A stretch of 64,000 nt of DNA, taken from assembly GCF_000407445.1 (NCBI RefSeq), contig NZ_ASWB01000005.1, forward strand, positions 124,001 to 188,000, in the 5' to 3' direction. How positions within the stretch are numbered: the first letter of the stretch is position 1; each line of letters starts with the position of its first letter. The DNA is from Enterococcus moraviensis ATCC BAA-383. Lineage in GTDB: Bacteria > Bacillota > Bacilli > Lactobacillales > Enterococcaceae. The position numbers and the translations under genes are program-made. The notes below the pieces were generated by a model, which was not told the origin of the DNA, did not search any database, and worked only from the letters and a program-made list of their open reading frames with translations. This document shows, piece by piece, positions 19,141 to 28,456 of the stretch.

Positions 19141-19872
19141 ATGCAGCGACAATTAATGCGAAAACGTCTATCATTTCTGGTTTTATACAGTGTATTAAGT
19201 GTTTTTGTCACATTAACGAGTGGAACACTAGTAGTTGTTGCCAGTCAAACCCTTCCTCCAGGGGTGATCATTGGTGATGAGACAGGGATATCTGCTTCTT
19301 CAAAGGGAGATTACTTTGTTGATTTACCAAATGTTTTACCTGGAGAAAGTTACGAAAAAACAATTACGATTCGGGGGATGGATGTAAAAGAACCCTTTGA
19401 ATTAGGTGTTTTAGCGAAGCCGGAGTCTACAAAAGGAGTAATAGAGTTTGGCAAACAAATCAAATTAACTTTATCGATAGATGGCAAAAAATTGTATCAA
19501 GGTCCTTTACTAGGAAATGGAGAATTTGATTGGACAATAGAACCTTTGATCATAGGAACTTGTGAATATGGAAAGGATCAAATTTTGACTGCACTATTTG
19601 AAGTTGATAAGAATTTAACGAGTGAAGATTATAAAGAGGAAAGTCAACTCGTGTATCACTGGACATTCATTGCAACCAAAAACCAAACTAAATCATCAGA
19701 AACAAATGATAGCGATTCTTCTTCAGCGAAAGTAAAACCGAAAGGAAAATTTCCTATGACCGGAGAAGAAATCAGAAATATGATGTATAAAATACTATCA
19801 GGCTTGCTGTTAGTATTGATTGCAATTTTATTATGGAAAAAGCATAAAGAACAGCAAGGTGAAGTAGATTAG
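19141..19872 (+). CDS. Cell-wall-anchored surface protein of the fibre operon
   Basis: 243 residues: N-terminal signal (about 1-35, hydrophobic after RKRLS), a beta-rich domain (GDYFVDLPNVLPGESYEKTI), a Ser-rich spacer and a sorting signal FPMTGEE followed by a hydrophobic helix and the basic tail KKHKEQQ. The motif departs from LPXTG by FPMTG, which sortases of this group often accept. It could anchor the fibres to peptidoglycan, a role comparable to TapA or a pilus base, but that is inference. It sits between two SipW substrates. Confidence 0.75.
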   Translation: MQRQLMRKRLSFLVLYSVLSVFVTLTSGTLVVVASQTLPPGVIIGDETGISASSKGDYFVDLPNVLPGESYEKTITIRGMDVKEPFELGVLAKPESTKGVIEFGKQIKLTLSIDGKKLYQGPLLGNGEFDWTIEPLIIGTCEYGKDQILTALFEVDKNLTSEDYKEESQLVYHWTFIATKNQTKSSETNDSDSSSAKVKPKGKFPMTGEEIRNMMYKILSGLLLVLIAILLWKKHKEQQGEVD

Positions 19873-19888
19873 AGAAAGGGGTAGACGA

Positions 19889-20731
19889 ATGAGTAAAGGA
19901 AAAATAATATTGAAAACAATGAATCAAAACAAACCGTTTTTAGCCATGTTTTCTGTATGTCTAAGCCTATTACTTGTAGTAGGAAGTACTTACTCGTGGA
20001 TTACCTATAGTGATGAACAGATTAATCGAAACAAGCCAAATAGAAAAAAAATTTCTGCGATAATCGATGAGGTTTTTACACCTAATCTACAATGGGTACC
20101 AGGGAATGTGACTGAAAAAAAAGTAACAATAAAAAATGATGGACAAATTCCTGTAATCGTTAGAGTATCTCTATACGAATTTTTTGCACAGTTTGAACTA
20201 GATATGAGTGATGGAGTTGGCAACGGTAATCAAAAAATTGTGAAAAATTCAAATGGATATGACATGATAATGGATGACGTTAACACCTGGAAAAAAGGTA
20301 ATACATATAAAATTGCTTCTGGAAAGTATTATACGGCATCAGAAGTTTATAAAAGTGATAAATCAAATTCAAATACAGCTTATATTTACAAAGGAAGCAG
20401 GGATGTTGAGGCATTAAAATTCCTGAATATTCAATTTAATGACACTGCTATTTATGATGAAAATGATCGACCAGCGTTTGGAGTGAAGGATTATTGGTAT
20501 TATTCAGATGGCTATTTCTACTATTCGGAAGTAATACAACCAAAAGAAAAAACAGTACAACTAATCAAAAGTGTTAATTTGGATAAAGAGTTACCGAATA
20601 AGTATAAGAGTTCTTTATATCAATTAATTCCAATTATGGATGCTCATGATTGTACGAAATCTCTGATGGGCGATTGGAATGTTGCGACTGGTTCCTATCT
20701 GGAAGAGATGTATCGTGAAAAAGTCCAATAG
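19889..20731 (+). CDS. SipW-dependent TasA/BsaA-like protein
   Basis: 280 residues. The signal region ends STYSWITYSDEQINRNK, closely matching the corresponding segment of the first TasA-like protein. The mature start has FTPNLQWVPGNVTEKKVTI and IPVIVRVSLYEFF. It is therefore a divergent paralogue, and probably a minor or tip subunit. SD GAAAGGGG and a 16-bp gap to the previous gene support operon membership. Confidence 0.8.
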   Translation: MSKGKIILKTMNQNKPFLAMFSVCLSLLLVVGSTYSWITYSDEQINRNKPNRKKISAIIDEVFTPNLQWVPGNVTEKKVTIKNDGQIPVIVRVSLYEFFAQFELDMSDGVGNGNQKIVKNSNGYDMIMDDVNTWKKGNTYKIASGKYYTASEVYKSDKSNSNTAYIYKGSRDVEALKFLNIQFNDTAIYDENDRPAFGVKDYWYYSDGYFYYSEVIQPKEKTVQLIKSVNLDKELPNKYKSSLYQLIPIMDAHDCTKSLMGDWNVATGSYLEEMYREKVQ

Positions 20732-20744
20732 GAGGGAATTAAGG

Positions 20745-21365
20745 ATGAAAAAAAGCAAAAAAATAATTTATATCTTATGGATGTTACCTGTACTTTTTTT
20801 GTGTTTACTTATTGGTAGTGCAACTGTTTATGCAGCAATGACGGTAAGAGATGAAAAACAAAATCTTTTTCAGATTGGAAATCTTCAAACAACTATTGAA
20901 GAAATATTTACTGAAACAACAACGATTTTACCAGATAAGCCTGTTGAAAAGAGCGTAAGTGTCACAAATACAGGAACAGTTGATCAATTCGTTCGTGTAA
21001 TGCTTCAGCCTGAAATTTCTGTAGGAAATGACGAAGATAAGAGAGTATTTCCCTCGAAAATCGGTGAAGAAATGCTGTTAGACTTAAATGATACCGATTG
21101 GAAATTAGGGGAGGACGGTTATTATTACTACTTAAAAGTTTTGAAATCTGGTAAATCAAATCGGACTGAAACACTATTCACCCAAGTCAAATTAAAAAAT
21201 GGATTGGGACAGGAGTACGATAAGGCAGTTGCCAGCTTATTAGTTAAAGTGGAAGCTATTGGTTGTGTGAAATATACCTATCGTGATGCTTGGTGGCAAG
21301 GCGCTATTCCAACGGATGGGCAGCTTCAGCTGATTGACAATCAATTAGCGACTATAGCAGAGTAA
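20745..21365 (+). CDS. SipW-dependent TasA/BsaA-like protein, short
   Basis: 206 residues: MKKSKK, a hydrophobic core and a Val-Tyr-Ala-Ala-Met cleavage-type region, then EEIFTETTTILPDKPVEKSV and DQFVRVMLQPE, the same early beta-strand pattern as its neighbours. The Trp of the signal motif seen in the other two is absent. SD AGGAGGG lies 6 nt before the ATG at 20745. Confidence 0.78.
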   Translation: MKKSKKIIYILWMLPVLFLCLLIGSATVYAAMTVRDEKQNLFQIGNLQTTIEEIFTETTTILPDKPVEKSVSVTNTGTVDQFVRVMLQPEISVGNDEDKRVFPSKIGEEMLLDLNDTDWKLGEDGYYYYLKVLKSGKSNRTETLFTQVKLKNGLGQEYDKAVASLLVKVEAIGCVKYTYRDAWWQGAIPTDGQLQLIDNQLATIAE

Positions 21366-21480
21366 TCATGATTATGTGGTAGAAAATTGCTTTTTTCAAT
21401 GCAACTCAACACTCATGAAATGAGTGTTTCTAGTAGGAAAAGGTCATTGATTTGATGAGTATTGAAGAGAGGGATATTGA

Positions 21481-23703
21481 GTGAGAAAACAAAAGCGTAA
21501 ATTGAATATCAAAACAAAATTTATAGGAGTATTTTTGTGCATTACTTTAGTAGCCATAAGTTCTTACCTTATTTTTTATCAAGACAAGTTGACAGCGTCG
21601 ACTATAGTAGTGATGAGAGATTTTAGGTTGAAAGCTGAGAATAGATGGAGTGGTGACGATAAGAAGAGCTTTGCTTATTTAGAATGGGATAATGTAAAAG
21701 ATATAGATAAAACTGGTTATCAACTTTATCAATCTGAAGATGGCAACAGTTGGAGTGTTCGTTCTTTGAACTATGGAAAGGCCATAAAAGTTCTTAATAT
21801 TTATCCAGATCTTACTAGCTCAAATAATTTGAAAGTTTGGATGGATAGTTTAGATTTAAAAAATTCTAAGGGTGAAAAATTAATCAATGTTGATGCCAGT
21901 AGTCAAAGAGACTATAGTGCTAATCCAAATAAATATTTGAAAAATGCGCAAGGTGAATACCAATATGATGTGATTATGTTTGGTTCGTGGGACTATAATA
22001 ATCATATAGATATATCTGTTTCCGCTAGAAATGCCACACAAGCGTTTATTGATTCTGGAAGAGGAGTACTTTTTGGTCATGATACGATTACACCTAATGA
22101 TCGAAGTCATACGAATTTTAATAGTTTTGCTAGTCAACTAGGACTAAAACTACAGGCAAAATCATTTCAGCTTGGAAGTAGAAATGTAAAAATAACCAAT
22201 AACGGTTACTTGATGAAATATCCTTTTGAATTACAAAATGATTTGGATTTGACGATACCTCTAACACATACGTGGGGGCAAGGGATTTTACCGAACGCCA
22301 CAACAACTAAATGGTTAGAATTTAAACCGCCATATAATTGGAATAAACCTGGTGATGGTAGTGCAGATGCAACATTTTATTTGGCAACCAATAATAATTT
22401 AGGAATGATCCAAACTGGACACAGTAATGGTACTTCTACTCCGGATGAAAGGAAAATAATTGCGAATACACTGTATAACTTAGCCCAGGTTTCTTTCGAA
22501 ACAACCGCACAAGATCAAACAGTTAAAGATGATCAGGCACCATCACTAGCGACGGCCATTCAAAAACCAGGTGGAAGCATATTGAATTTTGATATAGAAG
22601 TTGATAGTGTGGATAAGGGAAAGGAATATCAATGGTTTATTGAAGCAAATACAAAATCAAATGGACTAAAGAGATCAGATATTGTAAAAGAAAATATTAC
22701 GAGTAACATAGCTGGTTATTTTTACACAATCGATACCTTGGCTACTTCTCCTTTAAAGGAAACCGTGGAAGGCTATAAGGATGCATTCGGTCGTATCTCT
22801 GCTAGCTTATTTGATATTTATATAGCACCAACAGGAGAGACAAATAGTGAAAGCCCAACGTATGATCCAACGAAAGATGCTAACTTGGTGAACTACAACA
22901 CTAAAGGAACGATCAAAGGGATTAATGGAATAACTGATTTAGAGAAGTACCTTCATATCGTGACGGTTGACCGTTCTAATAATGTTAGTGGAATCAAAAC
23001 AGTTAAAATCAAAGAGTTGATGAATGACTTTCGTGTCCTTGAACAATACGTTGATACTGAAGGTGCTAAAATTAAGCCAGATTCTTATCAAGATATTCAA
23101 AAAAATAATTCATATGAAAAAAAAATTGAAAGTATTGATAAATATGTAATAGATAGCTATAAAATCAACAACGAAAATAATATATCTGCAACATCAGATG
23201 GAAAAGTAATGATTGAACAGGTCAACGATCATCACACAGTGACTTATTATTACAATAAATTAATCCAATTGAATATTAGGCAAATAGTACTCACAGGCCA
23301 CAACGAACTTATCGTACCGAATAAAGGCTATGTTCAACTAGATAATGGCCAGATAGATAAAAAAAGTAATGTCTTTCATGTATCTGTGAATTCAGGTGAG
23401 GAGTCTGAAAATATTCCTTATTCTCCTATTCAATTTGCTAAAACGGGAAAGCATGATCAATTAGCAGTATCATTGATGATTCCTGAATATTATCGTTATA
23501 GCGGGTATATTATGACGGAAAATGATCGTCCGCATGACAGTATGAATAAAGTATCGGGCGAAATGAATATAGATATTAATGGACAAGGGAATTACTGGCT
23601 AACAATATACCTTGAACCGGCTATTGGCTTGGATACTTCTCCCACACCGTATAGTTGGAGCTACAAACAAAACCAATTAGGTGAAATTAGCCTTGATGAG
23701 TAA
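21481..23703 (+). CDS. Large secreted protein of the fibre operon (DUF5057-like)
   Basis: 740 residues, starting at GTG. An N-terminal basic segment and one helix (about 13-30) export it. Residues 150-330 resemble a glutamine-amidotransferase-like fold (DVIMFGSWDYNNH, DSGRGVLFGHDTI) as in DUF5057 proteins that accompany SipW clusters. Residues near 550-600 contain a MucBP-like strand pair (HHTVTYYYNKL). No sorting motif is visible. It may be an adhesin or fibre-associated protein; function is unknown. Confidence 0.65.
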   Translation: MRKQKRKLNIKTKFIGVFLCITLVAISSYLIFYQDKLTASTIVVMRDFRLKAENRWSGDDKKSFAYLEWDNVKDIDKTGYQLYQSEDGNSWSVRSLNYGKAIKVLNIYPDLTSSNNLKVWMDSLDLKNSKGEKLINVDASSQRDYSANPNKYLKNAQGEYQYDVIMFGSWDYNNHIDISVSARNATQAFIDSGRGVLFGHDTITPNDRSHTNFNSFASQLGLKLQAKSFQLGSRNVKITNNGYLMKYPFELQNDLDLTIPLTHTWGQGILPNATTTKWLEFKPPYNWNKPGDGSADATFYLATNNNLGMIQTGHSNGTSTPDERKIIANTLYNLAQVSFETTAQDQTVKDDQAPSLATAIQKPGGSILNFDIEVDSVDKGKEYQWFIEANTKSNGLKRSDIVKENITSNIAGYFYTIDTLATSPLKETVEGYKDAFGRISASLFDIYIAPTGETNSESPTYDPTKDANLVNYNTKGTIKGINGITDLEKYLHIVTVDRSNNVSGIKTVKIKELMNDFRVLEQYVDTEGAKIKPDSYQDIQKNNSYEKKIESIDKYVIDSYKINNENNISATSDGKVMIEQVNDHHTVTYYYNKLIQLNIRQIVLTGHNELIVPNKGYVQLDNGQIDKKSNVFHVSVNSGEESENIPYSPIQFAKTGKHDQLAVSLMIPEYYRYSGYIMTENDRPHDSMNKVSGEMNIDINGQGNYWLTIYLEPAIGLDTSPTPYSWSYKQNQLGEISLDE

Positions 23704-23797
23704 TATGGGATAGAGGTGGTCATAAAAACTCAATATTTTCTTTAGTTGAGTCTTGAAGAACAAAATATTTAGACCTAATAGAGAAGGGTGATGTAGC

Positions 23798-24037
23798 GTG
23801 TATTTGCTTTTAGTTGCCTTAGGGATAATTAGCTTTATCCACAGTCTACTATTCGTTTTTATTATTCAAAAAAATACAGATTTAATAAATAAAATCACTC
23901 GACTTGAGCAGGCGAACTTTTTTTTAAAATCAAATGGGCAGCGAGAAAGGGTATCAAAAAAAGAAATGAGAAAACCAAATCAGTTCAATACCGAAAGAAA
24001 GACGAAACCAATGAAACGAGGAAATAGACGACGATGA
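23798..24037 (+). CDS. Small single-helix membrane protein with basic tail
   Basis: 79 residues: an N-terminal membrane helix (about 3-24), a short coiled-coil-like stretch (NTDLINKITRLEQ) and a strongly basic C-terminal tail rich in Arg and Lys. It begins with GTG after AGAAGGGTGATG. Its stop overlaps the start of the next gene by ATGA, so the two are translationally coupled and probably work together at the membrane. I do not recognise a family. Confidence 0.65.
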   Translation: MYLLLVALGIISFIHSLLFVFIIQKNTDLINKITRLEQANFFLKSNGQRERVSKKEMRKPNQFNTERKTKPMKRGNRRR

Positions 24038-24741
24038 ATTTAGGCTATGCTCGTGGACATAAATTAGATCAGCAGTTTGATTTGTTAGAAGCCTATGAAT
24101 TAGATGAGATTTTTTCTGATAGTGATCTGAATTTTGATGTGCTTAAAGATCCAGAAAGTGATTATCGAAGGTTATTAGATTATGCGGAATCAGGAGATTG
24201 TTTAGTCATTTCATTTTTAGAAGTCATCTCAAGAGATTATCATCAATTATTGGATTTTATTAATGAACTTGAAACGTTGAAATTAGATTTAATTGTGTTA
24301 ACTTCACCAGAACTGACATTGATAAATTGGCGAGAAGTACTTTTTTGGGCAAGTCGAAATGATCAACTAGTACACCCTCGTTTGATTAAGTTAAAGTTGA
24401 AGCAAGAAAAAAATCGAAATAGAGAAACCTATTCTGTATTTACTAGAGACCCCGAAGCTAAACAAATGTACCGTGATATAGTATGGCGATTGCTTGGAAA
24501 ACAAAAATTACGAAAAATAGCGAAACAAAAGGGGATTCCAATTGAGACGGTTTATCGAATTCAACAAGAATTCAAACGATTGAAATTGGCTTTTATCTTA
24601 GCTATTTGTTTTATTTTAGCCATAACGACTATCAAAGTAACCGAGAACTTTTCAGATAATTTACTGATTCAGATTGGTGTTTGTGTGGTATCAACATTAG
24701 TTATTCTGTACAATACTTTATCAGATAGTGAACAATCTTAA
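24034..24741 (+). CDS. Membrane-anchored, catalytically dead serine-resolvase homologue
   Basis: 235 residues. Residues 1-105 align with the resolvase catalytic fold: LGYARGHKLDQQ against the usual YARVST, FSDSDLN, and GDCLVISFLEVISRDYHQLL against GDxLxVxxLDRLGRD. The nucleophilic Ser is replaced (His/Lys at residues 9-10) and the first Arg of the LDRLGR motif is Val; R7 and the later Arg remain. A helix-turn-helix follows (LRKIAKQKGIPIETVYRI, about 155-175), then two C-terminal membrane helices (about 186-203 and 210-228). It cannot recombine DNA by the known mechanism and is more likely a regulator. Confidence 0.8.
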   Translation: MNLGYARGHKLDQQFDLLEAYELDEIFSDSDLNFDVLKDPESDYRRLLDYAESGDCLVISFLEVISRDYHQLLDFINELETLKLDLIVLTSPELTLINWREVLFWASRNDQLVHPRLIKLKLKQEKNRNRETYSVFTRDPEAKQMYRDIVWRLLGKQKLRKIAKQKGIPIETVYRIQQEFKRLKLAFILAICFILAITTIKVTENFSDNLLIQIGVCVVSTLVILYNTLSDSEQS

Positions 24742-24743
24742 TA

Positions 24744-24793
24744 AAAATAGTTTTGCTTTTTCATCATAATAATGGAAAAAGCAAAACTATTTT
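24744..24793. terminator. Bidirectional terminator closing the fibre operon
   Basis: Perfect 19-bp arms 24744-24762 and 24775-24793 are flanked by A and T runs. They serve both the operon and the convergent aminotransferase gene. Confidence 0.9.
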
Positions 24794-24796
24794 AGT

Positions 24797-25948
24797 TTAA
24801 AAATTCATGTTTTGTATTCGATCAAAAGCTTCTTTCAAAACCGTGTTATTTTGTGTCGCAGCTAAACGTACATAGTCATCTCCAGTTGTTTCACCAAAGG
24901 CTTTTCCAGGAATCATTAATACGTTTGTTTCTTTTAATACTTTTTCAACAAAAGGAACAGAGGTTAGTCCTGTTTTGGAAATGTTGATGAACGCGTATAT
25001 ACTGCCTTTAACTGGATGCAGTGAAAGAAATGGAATCGTAGCGATACGTTCTTCTATATATTCTAGCCGCTCTTTAAAGACTGAGACTACGTCAGGTACT
25101 AAAGCGTCAGCGTGATTTAAAGCATAAATACCAGCCTGTTGAGAAGGACTTGGAGCAGAGTAAGTAATACTTTCATTGATTAGTTTTGCTGCATCATTAA
25201 TATAGTCGGGCGCAACCATATACCCAATACGCCAACCAGTCATCGCAAACGCTTTAGAGAAACTACTGAATGTAATTGTATTTTCAGGCGCAAAAGTTGC
25301 CATTGGGACAAAATCGTCATAAAAACAAAAAGCCTCATAGACTTCATCAGAAAGAATATAAAAATCATGTTCAATTGCTAATTCTGCAATGGCTTTGAAT
25401 GTTTCTGGTGAGAATACAGCACCTGTTGGGTTATTTGGTGAATTGATAATAATGGCCTTTGTTTTATCTGTGATCGCTGCCTTTAGTACATCAATGTTAA
25501 TTTGAAAGCCATCTTTTTCATAAGTTGGGATAAAGACAGGTTTTCCACCAGCGAAAATTACTTGATCTTTGTATGGTGAAAAGTAGGGTTCATGAATAAT
25601 TACTTCATCTCCTGGATTTAGCAATACTTGTAAAGTTAAGTACATACCATGCAATGCACCCACTGTTGCACGAACTTGGTTAGGCTCAAAGGATAAATCA
25701 TATTGTTTTTCATAAAACTCAATCACCGTATCGATAAATTCTTGACTGCCGCCGGATGCAGTGTATTTAGTATGCCCGTTTTTGACATCTGTAAAGGCTG
25801 CTTCAATAATTCGCTCGTCTGTGATCAAGTCAGGGTCACCGATTGATAAATCTAGTAGATCAGGTACTTGTTTTGCTAAAGTAGCAATATCCATTAAAAT
25901 ATTTTCTGCTGGTTGCTGATGTTTTTTTGCGATAGTTGAACGATCCAT
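24797..25948 (-). CDS. PLP-dependent class I/II aminotransferase
   Basis: 383 residues of fold-type I. The PLP lysine is in FSSFSKAFAMTGWRIGY, the phosphate-binding and cofactor Asp/Tyr region is in NSPNNPTGAVF and SDEVYEAF, and RLAATQNN near the C-terminus contains the substrate carboxylate Arg. Relatives include aromatic, aspartate and alanine transaminases (AraT/PatA type); I cannot fix the substrate. SD GGAGG precedes the ATG by 7 nt. It lies next to a glutamine-type ABC transporter in the same direction, as in E. faecalis. Confidence 0.9.
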   Translation of the reverse strand: MDRSTIAKKHQQPAENILMDIATLAKQVPDLLDLSIGDPDLITDERIIEAAFTDVKNGHTKYTASGGSQEFIDTVIEFYEKQYDLSFEPNQVRATVGALHGMYLTLQVLLNPGDEVIIHEPYFSPYKDQVIFAGGKPVFIPTYEKDGFQINIDVLKAAITDKTKAIIINSPNNPTGAVFSPETFKAIAELAIEHDFYILSDEVYEAFCFYDDFVPMATFAPENTITFSSFSKAFAMTGWRIGYMVAPDYINDAAKLINESITYSAPSPSQQAGIYALNHADALVPDVVSVFKERLEYIEERIATIPFLSLHPVKGSIYAFINISKTGLTSVPFVEKVLKETNVLMIPGKAFGETTGDDYVRLAATQNNTVLKEAFDRIQNMNF

Positions 25949-25998
25949 GTTGTTACCTCCTATTACTTAATACACTATTCATTCTATACTATTTTTTT

Positions 25999-26038
25999 AA
26001 GAGGGCAAAGCAAGTATCCAAACTTGCTTTGCCCTCTT
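25999..26038. terminator. Hairpin between glnQ and the aminotransferase gene
   Basis: Perfect 17-bp arms (25999-26015 and 26022-26038). On the minus strand the stem is followed by TTAAAAAAAT, not a T run, so termination there may be weak. Confidence 0.65.
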
Positions 26039-26045
26039 TACATTT

Positions 26046-26768
26046 TTACAACACTTTTCTTAAAAAGTCTTGAGTTCTTGGGTTTTTCGGTTGTCCAAAA
26101 ATTTCTTCTGGTGTTCCTTCTTCTTGAATGATTCCTGCATCCATGAAAATTACACGATCTGCAACTTCACGAGCGAAGCCCATTTCATGTGTTACTACGA
26201 CCATGGTCATACCTTCAACAGCTAATGCTTTCATAACTGATAACACTTCTCCAACCATTTCTGGATCTAGTGCAGAAGTTGGTTCATCGAAAAGCATTAC
26301 GTCTGGATTCATTGCTAAAGCGCGAGCAATTGCTACCCGTTGTTGTTGCCCACCCGATAAGCTTGAAGGATAGCTTGTTGCTTTGTCTTTCAAGCCAACT
26401 TGTTCTAATAAGGAAAGAGCTTTTTCTTTTGCTGCTTCGGTTGTTTCTTTTTTGACCTTGATTGGGCTGATTGTTAAGTTATCTAAAACTGTCTTATGAG
26501 GAAATAGATTGAAGTTTTGGAATACCATGCCCATCTTTTGACGAAGTGCATCGATATCCGTATCTTTATCTAATAAATTTTTTCCTTCAAATTCAATGAG
26601 TCCATCTGTAGGTTGTTCTAATAAGTTTAAACAACGTAAGAAAGTACTTTTCCCACTTCCGGAAGGACCGATGATTACGACCACTTCTCCAGCGTTTACG
26701 TCTAGGTCGATACCTTTTAATACCTCATTTTTCCCGAAGGTTTTGTGTAAGTTTTTAATATTAATCAC
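26046..26768 (-). CDS. glnQ: Glutamine-type ABC transporter ATPase
   Basis: 240 residues with Walker [11 protein letters not shown]-loop, signature LSGGQQQR, Walker [14 protein letters not shown] and the H-loop VVTHEM. It powers polar amino-acid import with the fused binding protein/permease encoded just upstream. The start is a GTG that overlaps the stop of that gene by 8 bp (GTGATTAA), so translation is coupled. Confidence 0.93.
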   Translation of the reverse strand: MINIKNLHKTFGKNEVLKGIDLDVNAGEVVVIIGPSGSGKSTFLRCLNLLEQPTDGLIEFEGKNLLDKDTDIDALRQKMGMVFQNFNLFPHKTVLDNLTISPIKVKKETTEAAKEKALSLLEQVGLKDKATSYPSSLSGGQQQRVAIARALAMNPDVMLFDEPTSALDPEMVGEVLSVMKALAVEGMTMVVVTHEMGFAREVADRVIFMDAGIIQEEGTPEEIFGQPKNPRTQDFLRKVL

Positions 26769-28224
26769 TAGTACTCATTCTCCTTTCAGCAACACCCAAT
26801 AGGCGAGAAATAGTAAAGGTTAAAACAAAGTAAATCAATGATACAACTAAATATGGTAAGAACGGCTTAAAGCTGGCACCTTGAACATTACCGGCTTGGA
26901 AAATCAACTCGGATACTCCGATAACAGAAACAACAGAGGATTCCTTGATTACAGTTACAAATTCATTTCCTAAAGCAGGCAAAATATTCTTGATTGCTTG
27001 TGGCAAAATGATAAAACGCATTGCTTGCGGTTGGTTCATTCCAAGAGAGCGAGCAGCTTCTAACTGTCCTTTGTTGACAGCGTTGATGCCGGCACGGACG
27101 ATTTCAGCTACATAAGCACCACTGTTTAAAGCTAGCGCGATACACCCAGCAGCGATTTTTGATAAATCAAGCCCTAGAACGCCTGTACCAAAATAAACGA
27201 TAAAAATTTGTACTAATAATGGAGTACCACGAACATATTCAATATAACAGATGGCGATTCCACGCAAAATCTTAGATTTAGATAATTTCATTAATGCTAG
27301 TAAACCACCTAAGATGGCACCGAATAATACACCCATAAAGGCTAGGAAAATGGTGTATCCAGCACCACTGATATAAAATTTACCATATTTACCAAGGAAG
27401 CTTTCGTCATCCGTAAACATCAATTTCCCGGCTTCCTTTTTATACCCCTCTAACAAATTATTGTCATTGATTGTTTTGATTGAGGCATTAACTTTTTGTT
27501 CTAACACTGAAGCATTTTTTGGAATGGCAACGGCTGCATCTTTTTCACCTTGTTCAAAGGTAACATCAGCAAATGCCAGTTCTTTATCACGGTCTACGTA
27601 TGCTTCGGCAACAGGGCCTTCTAAAACTGCAGCATCAACTTTTTTGTTTTTTAAGTTCATGATGATGTCGGGTACTTTTTGCAAAGAAGTTGGAATGGAC
27701 CCAACGAGTTCAGTTTTTGCCAATTCTTCTTGCGTTGTTTGTTTTTGAACACCGACTTTTACGCCATCAAAATCTTTAGTTGATTGGAATTTATCTGTGT
27801 CGTCTTTTCTTACAACAACTTTTTGTTGGACAGTCATATAAGGTGTTGAAAAATTAACTTCTTGGAGACGTTCTGGTGTGGGAGCCATACCAGAAATGAT
27901 CAAATCGATTTTACCAGTTTTTAATGCACCTAATAATGCATCAAAACCCAATTCTTCGATTTTCAATTTTACCCCTAAATCATCTGCGATTTTCTGAGCG
28001 ATCGAGATGTCAAAACCAACAACTTGATCTTTTCCATCAACATCTGCATGAAATTCATAAGGTGCATAATCAGCAGATAACCCGACGATCAGTTCTCCTC
28101 GTTTCATGATACTGTCATAGACAGGATCTTTTTCATCTGCAAATGCTGTAGTTACAGGTAGAAAAGTAAGTAGTACTAGTAATACAGGAATAATAAGTGC
28201 TAAGGTTTTTTTACATAGTTTCAT
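26761..28224 (-). CDS. glnP: Fused substrate-binding protein and permease of a glutamine-type ABC importer
   Basis: 487 residues: signal peptide (1-28, ending FADEKDP), one family-3 solute-binding domain (about 40-270), and a permease domain (about 285-480) with the EAA loop [20 protein letters not shown]. The fusion is the GlnPQ arrangement of lactic acid bacteria, though GlnP of Lactococcus has two binding domains and this has one. I choose the ATG at 28224 because AGGAGAAA lies 6 nt before it; a longer frame to 28287 lacks a signal. Confidence 0.92.
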   Translation of the reverse strand: MKLCKKTLALIIPVLLVLLTFLPVTTAFADEKDPVYDSIMKRGELIVGLSADYAPYEFHADVDGKDQVVGFDISIAQKIADDLGVKLKIEELGFDALLGALKTGKIDLIISGMAPTPERLQEVNFSTPYMTVQQKVVVRKDDTDKFQSTKDFDGVKVGVQKQTTQEELAKTELVGSIPTSLQKVPDIIMNLKNKKVDAAVLEGPVAEAYVDRDKELAFADVTFEQGEKDAAVAIPKNASVLEQKVNASIKTINDNNLLEGYKKEAGKLMFTDDESFLGKYGKFYISGAGYTIFLAFMGVLFGAILGGLLALMKLSKSKILRGIAICYIEYVRGTPLLVQIFIVYFGTGVLGLDLSKIAAGCIALALNSGAYVAEIVRAGINAVNKGQLEAARSLGMNQPQAMRFIILPQAIKNILPALGNEFVTVIKESSVVSVIGVSELIFQAGNVQGASFKPFLPYLVVSLIYFVLTFTISRLLGVAERRMSTSD

Positions 28225-28456
28225 TTGTTTTTCTCCTTTATAATAGAATGGTAGAGAGTGGATAGATCTTTTTATCTTCATTCCCATTTTTTCAATAAAT
28301 ATTCTAAAAAACGTGTATATATGTATAAAAATTTATTGTTTTTGGATGTGTTTTATCATATCATAGATTAAGGGAAAGGAAAAGTGAATTTTATCAAAGA
28401 ATTTACAAAATTTCACTTTTGCATAAAAATTAGTAAAAAATGAAAGGTCGAGAAGA

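Noticed and set aside
24034-24741. Site-specific recombinase or mobile element
   Set aside because: The nucleophilic Ser is missing, membrane helices are added, and no inverted repeats or att-like sites flank the gene.
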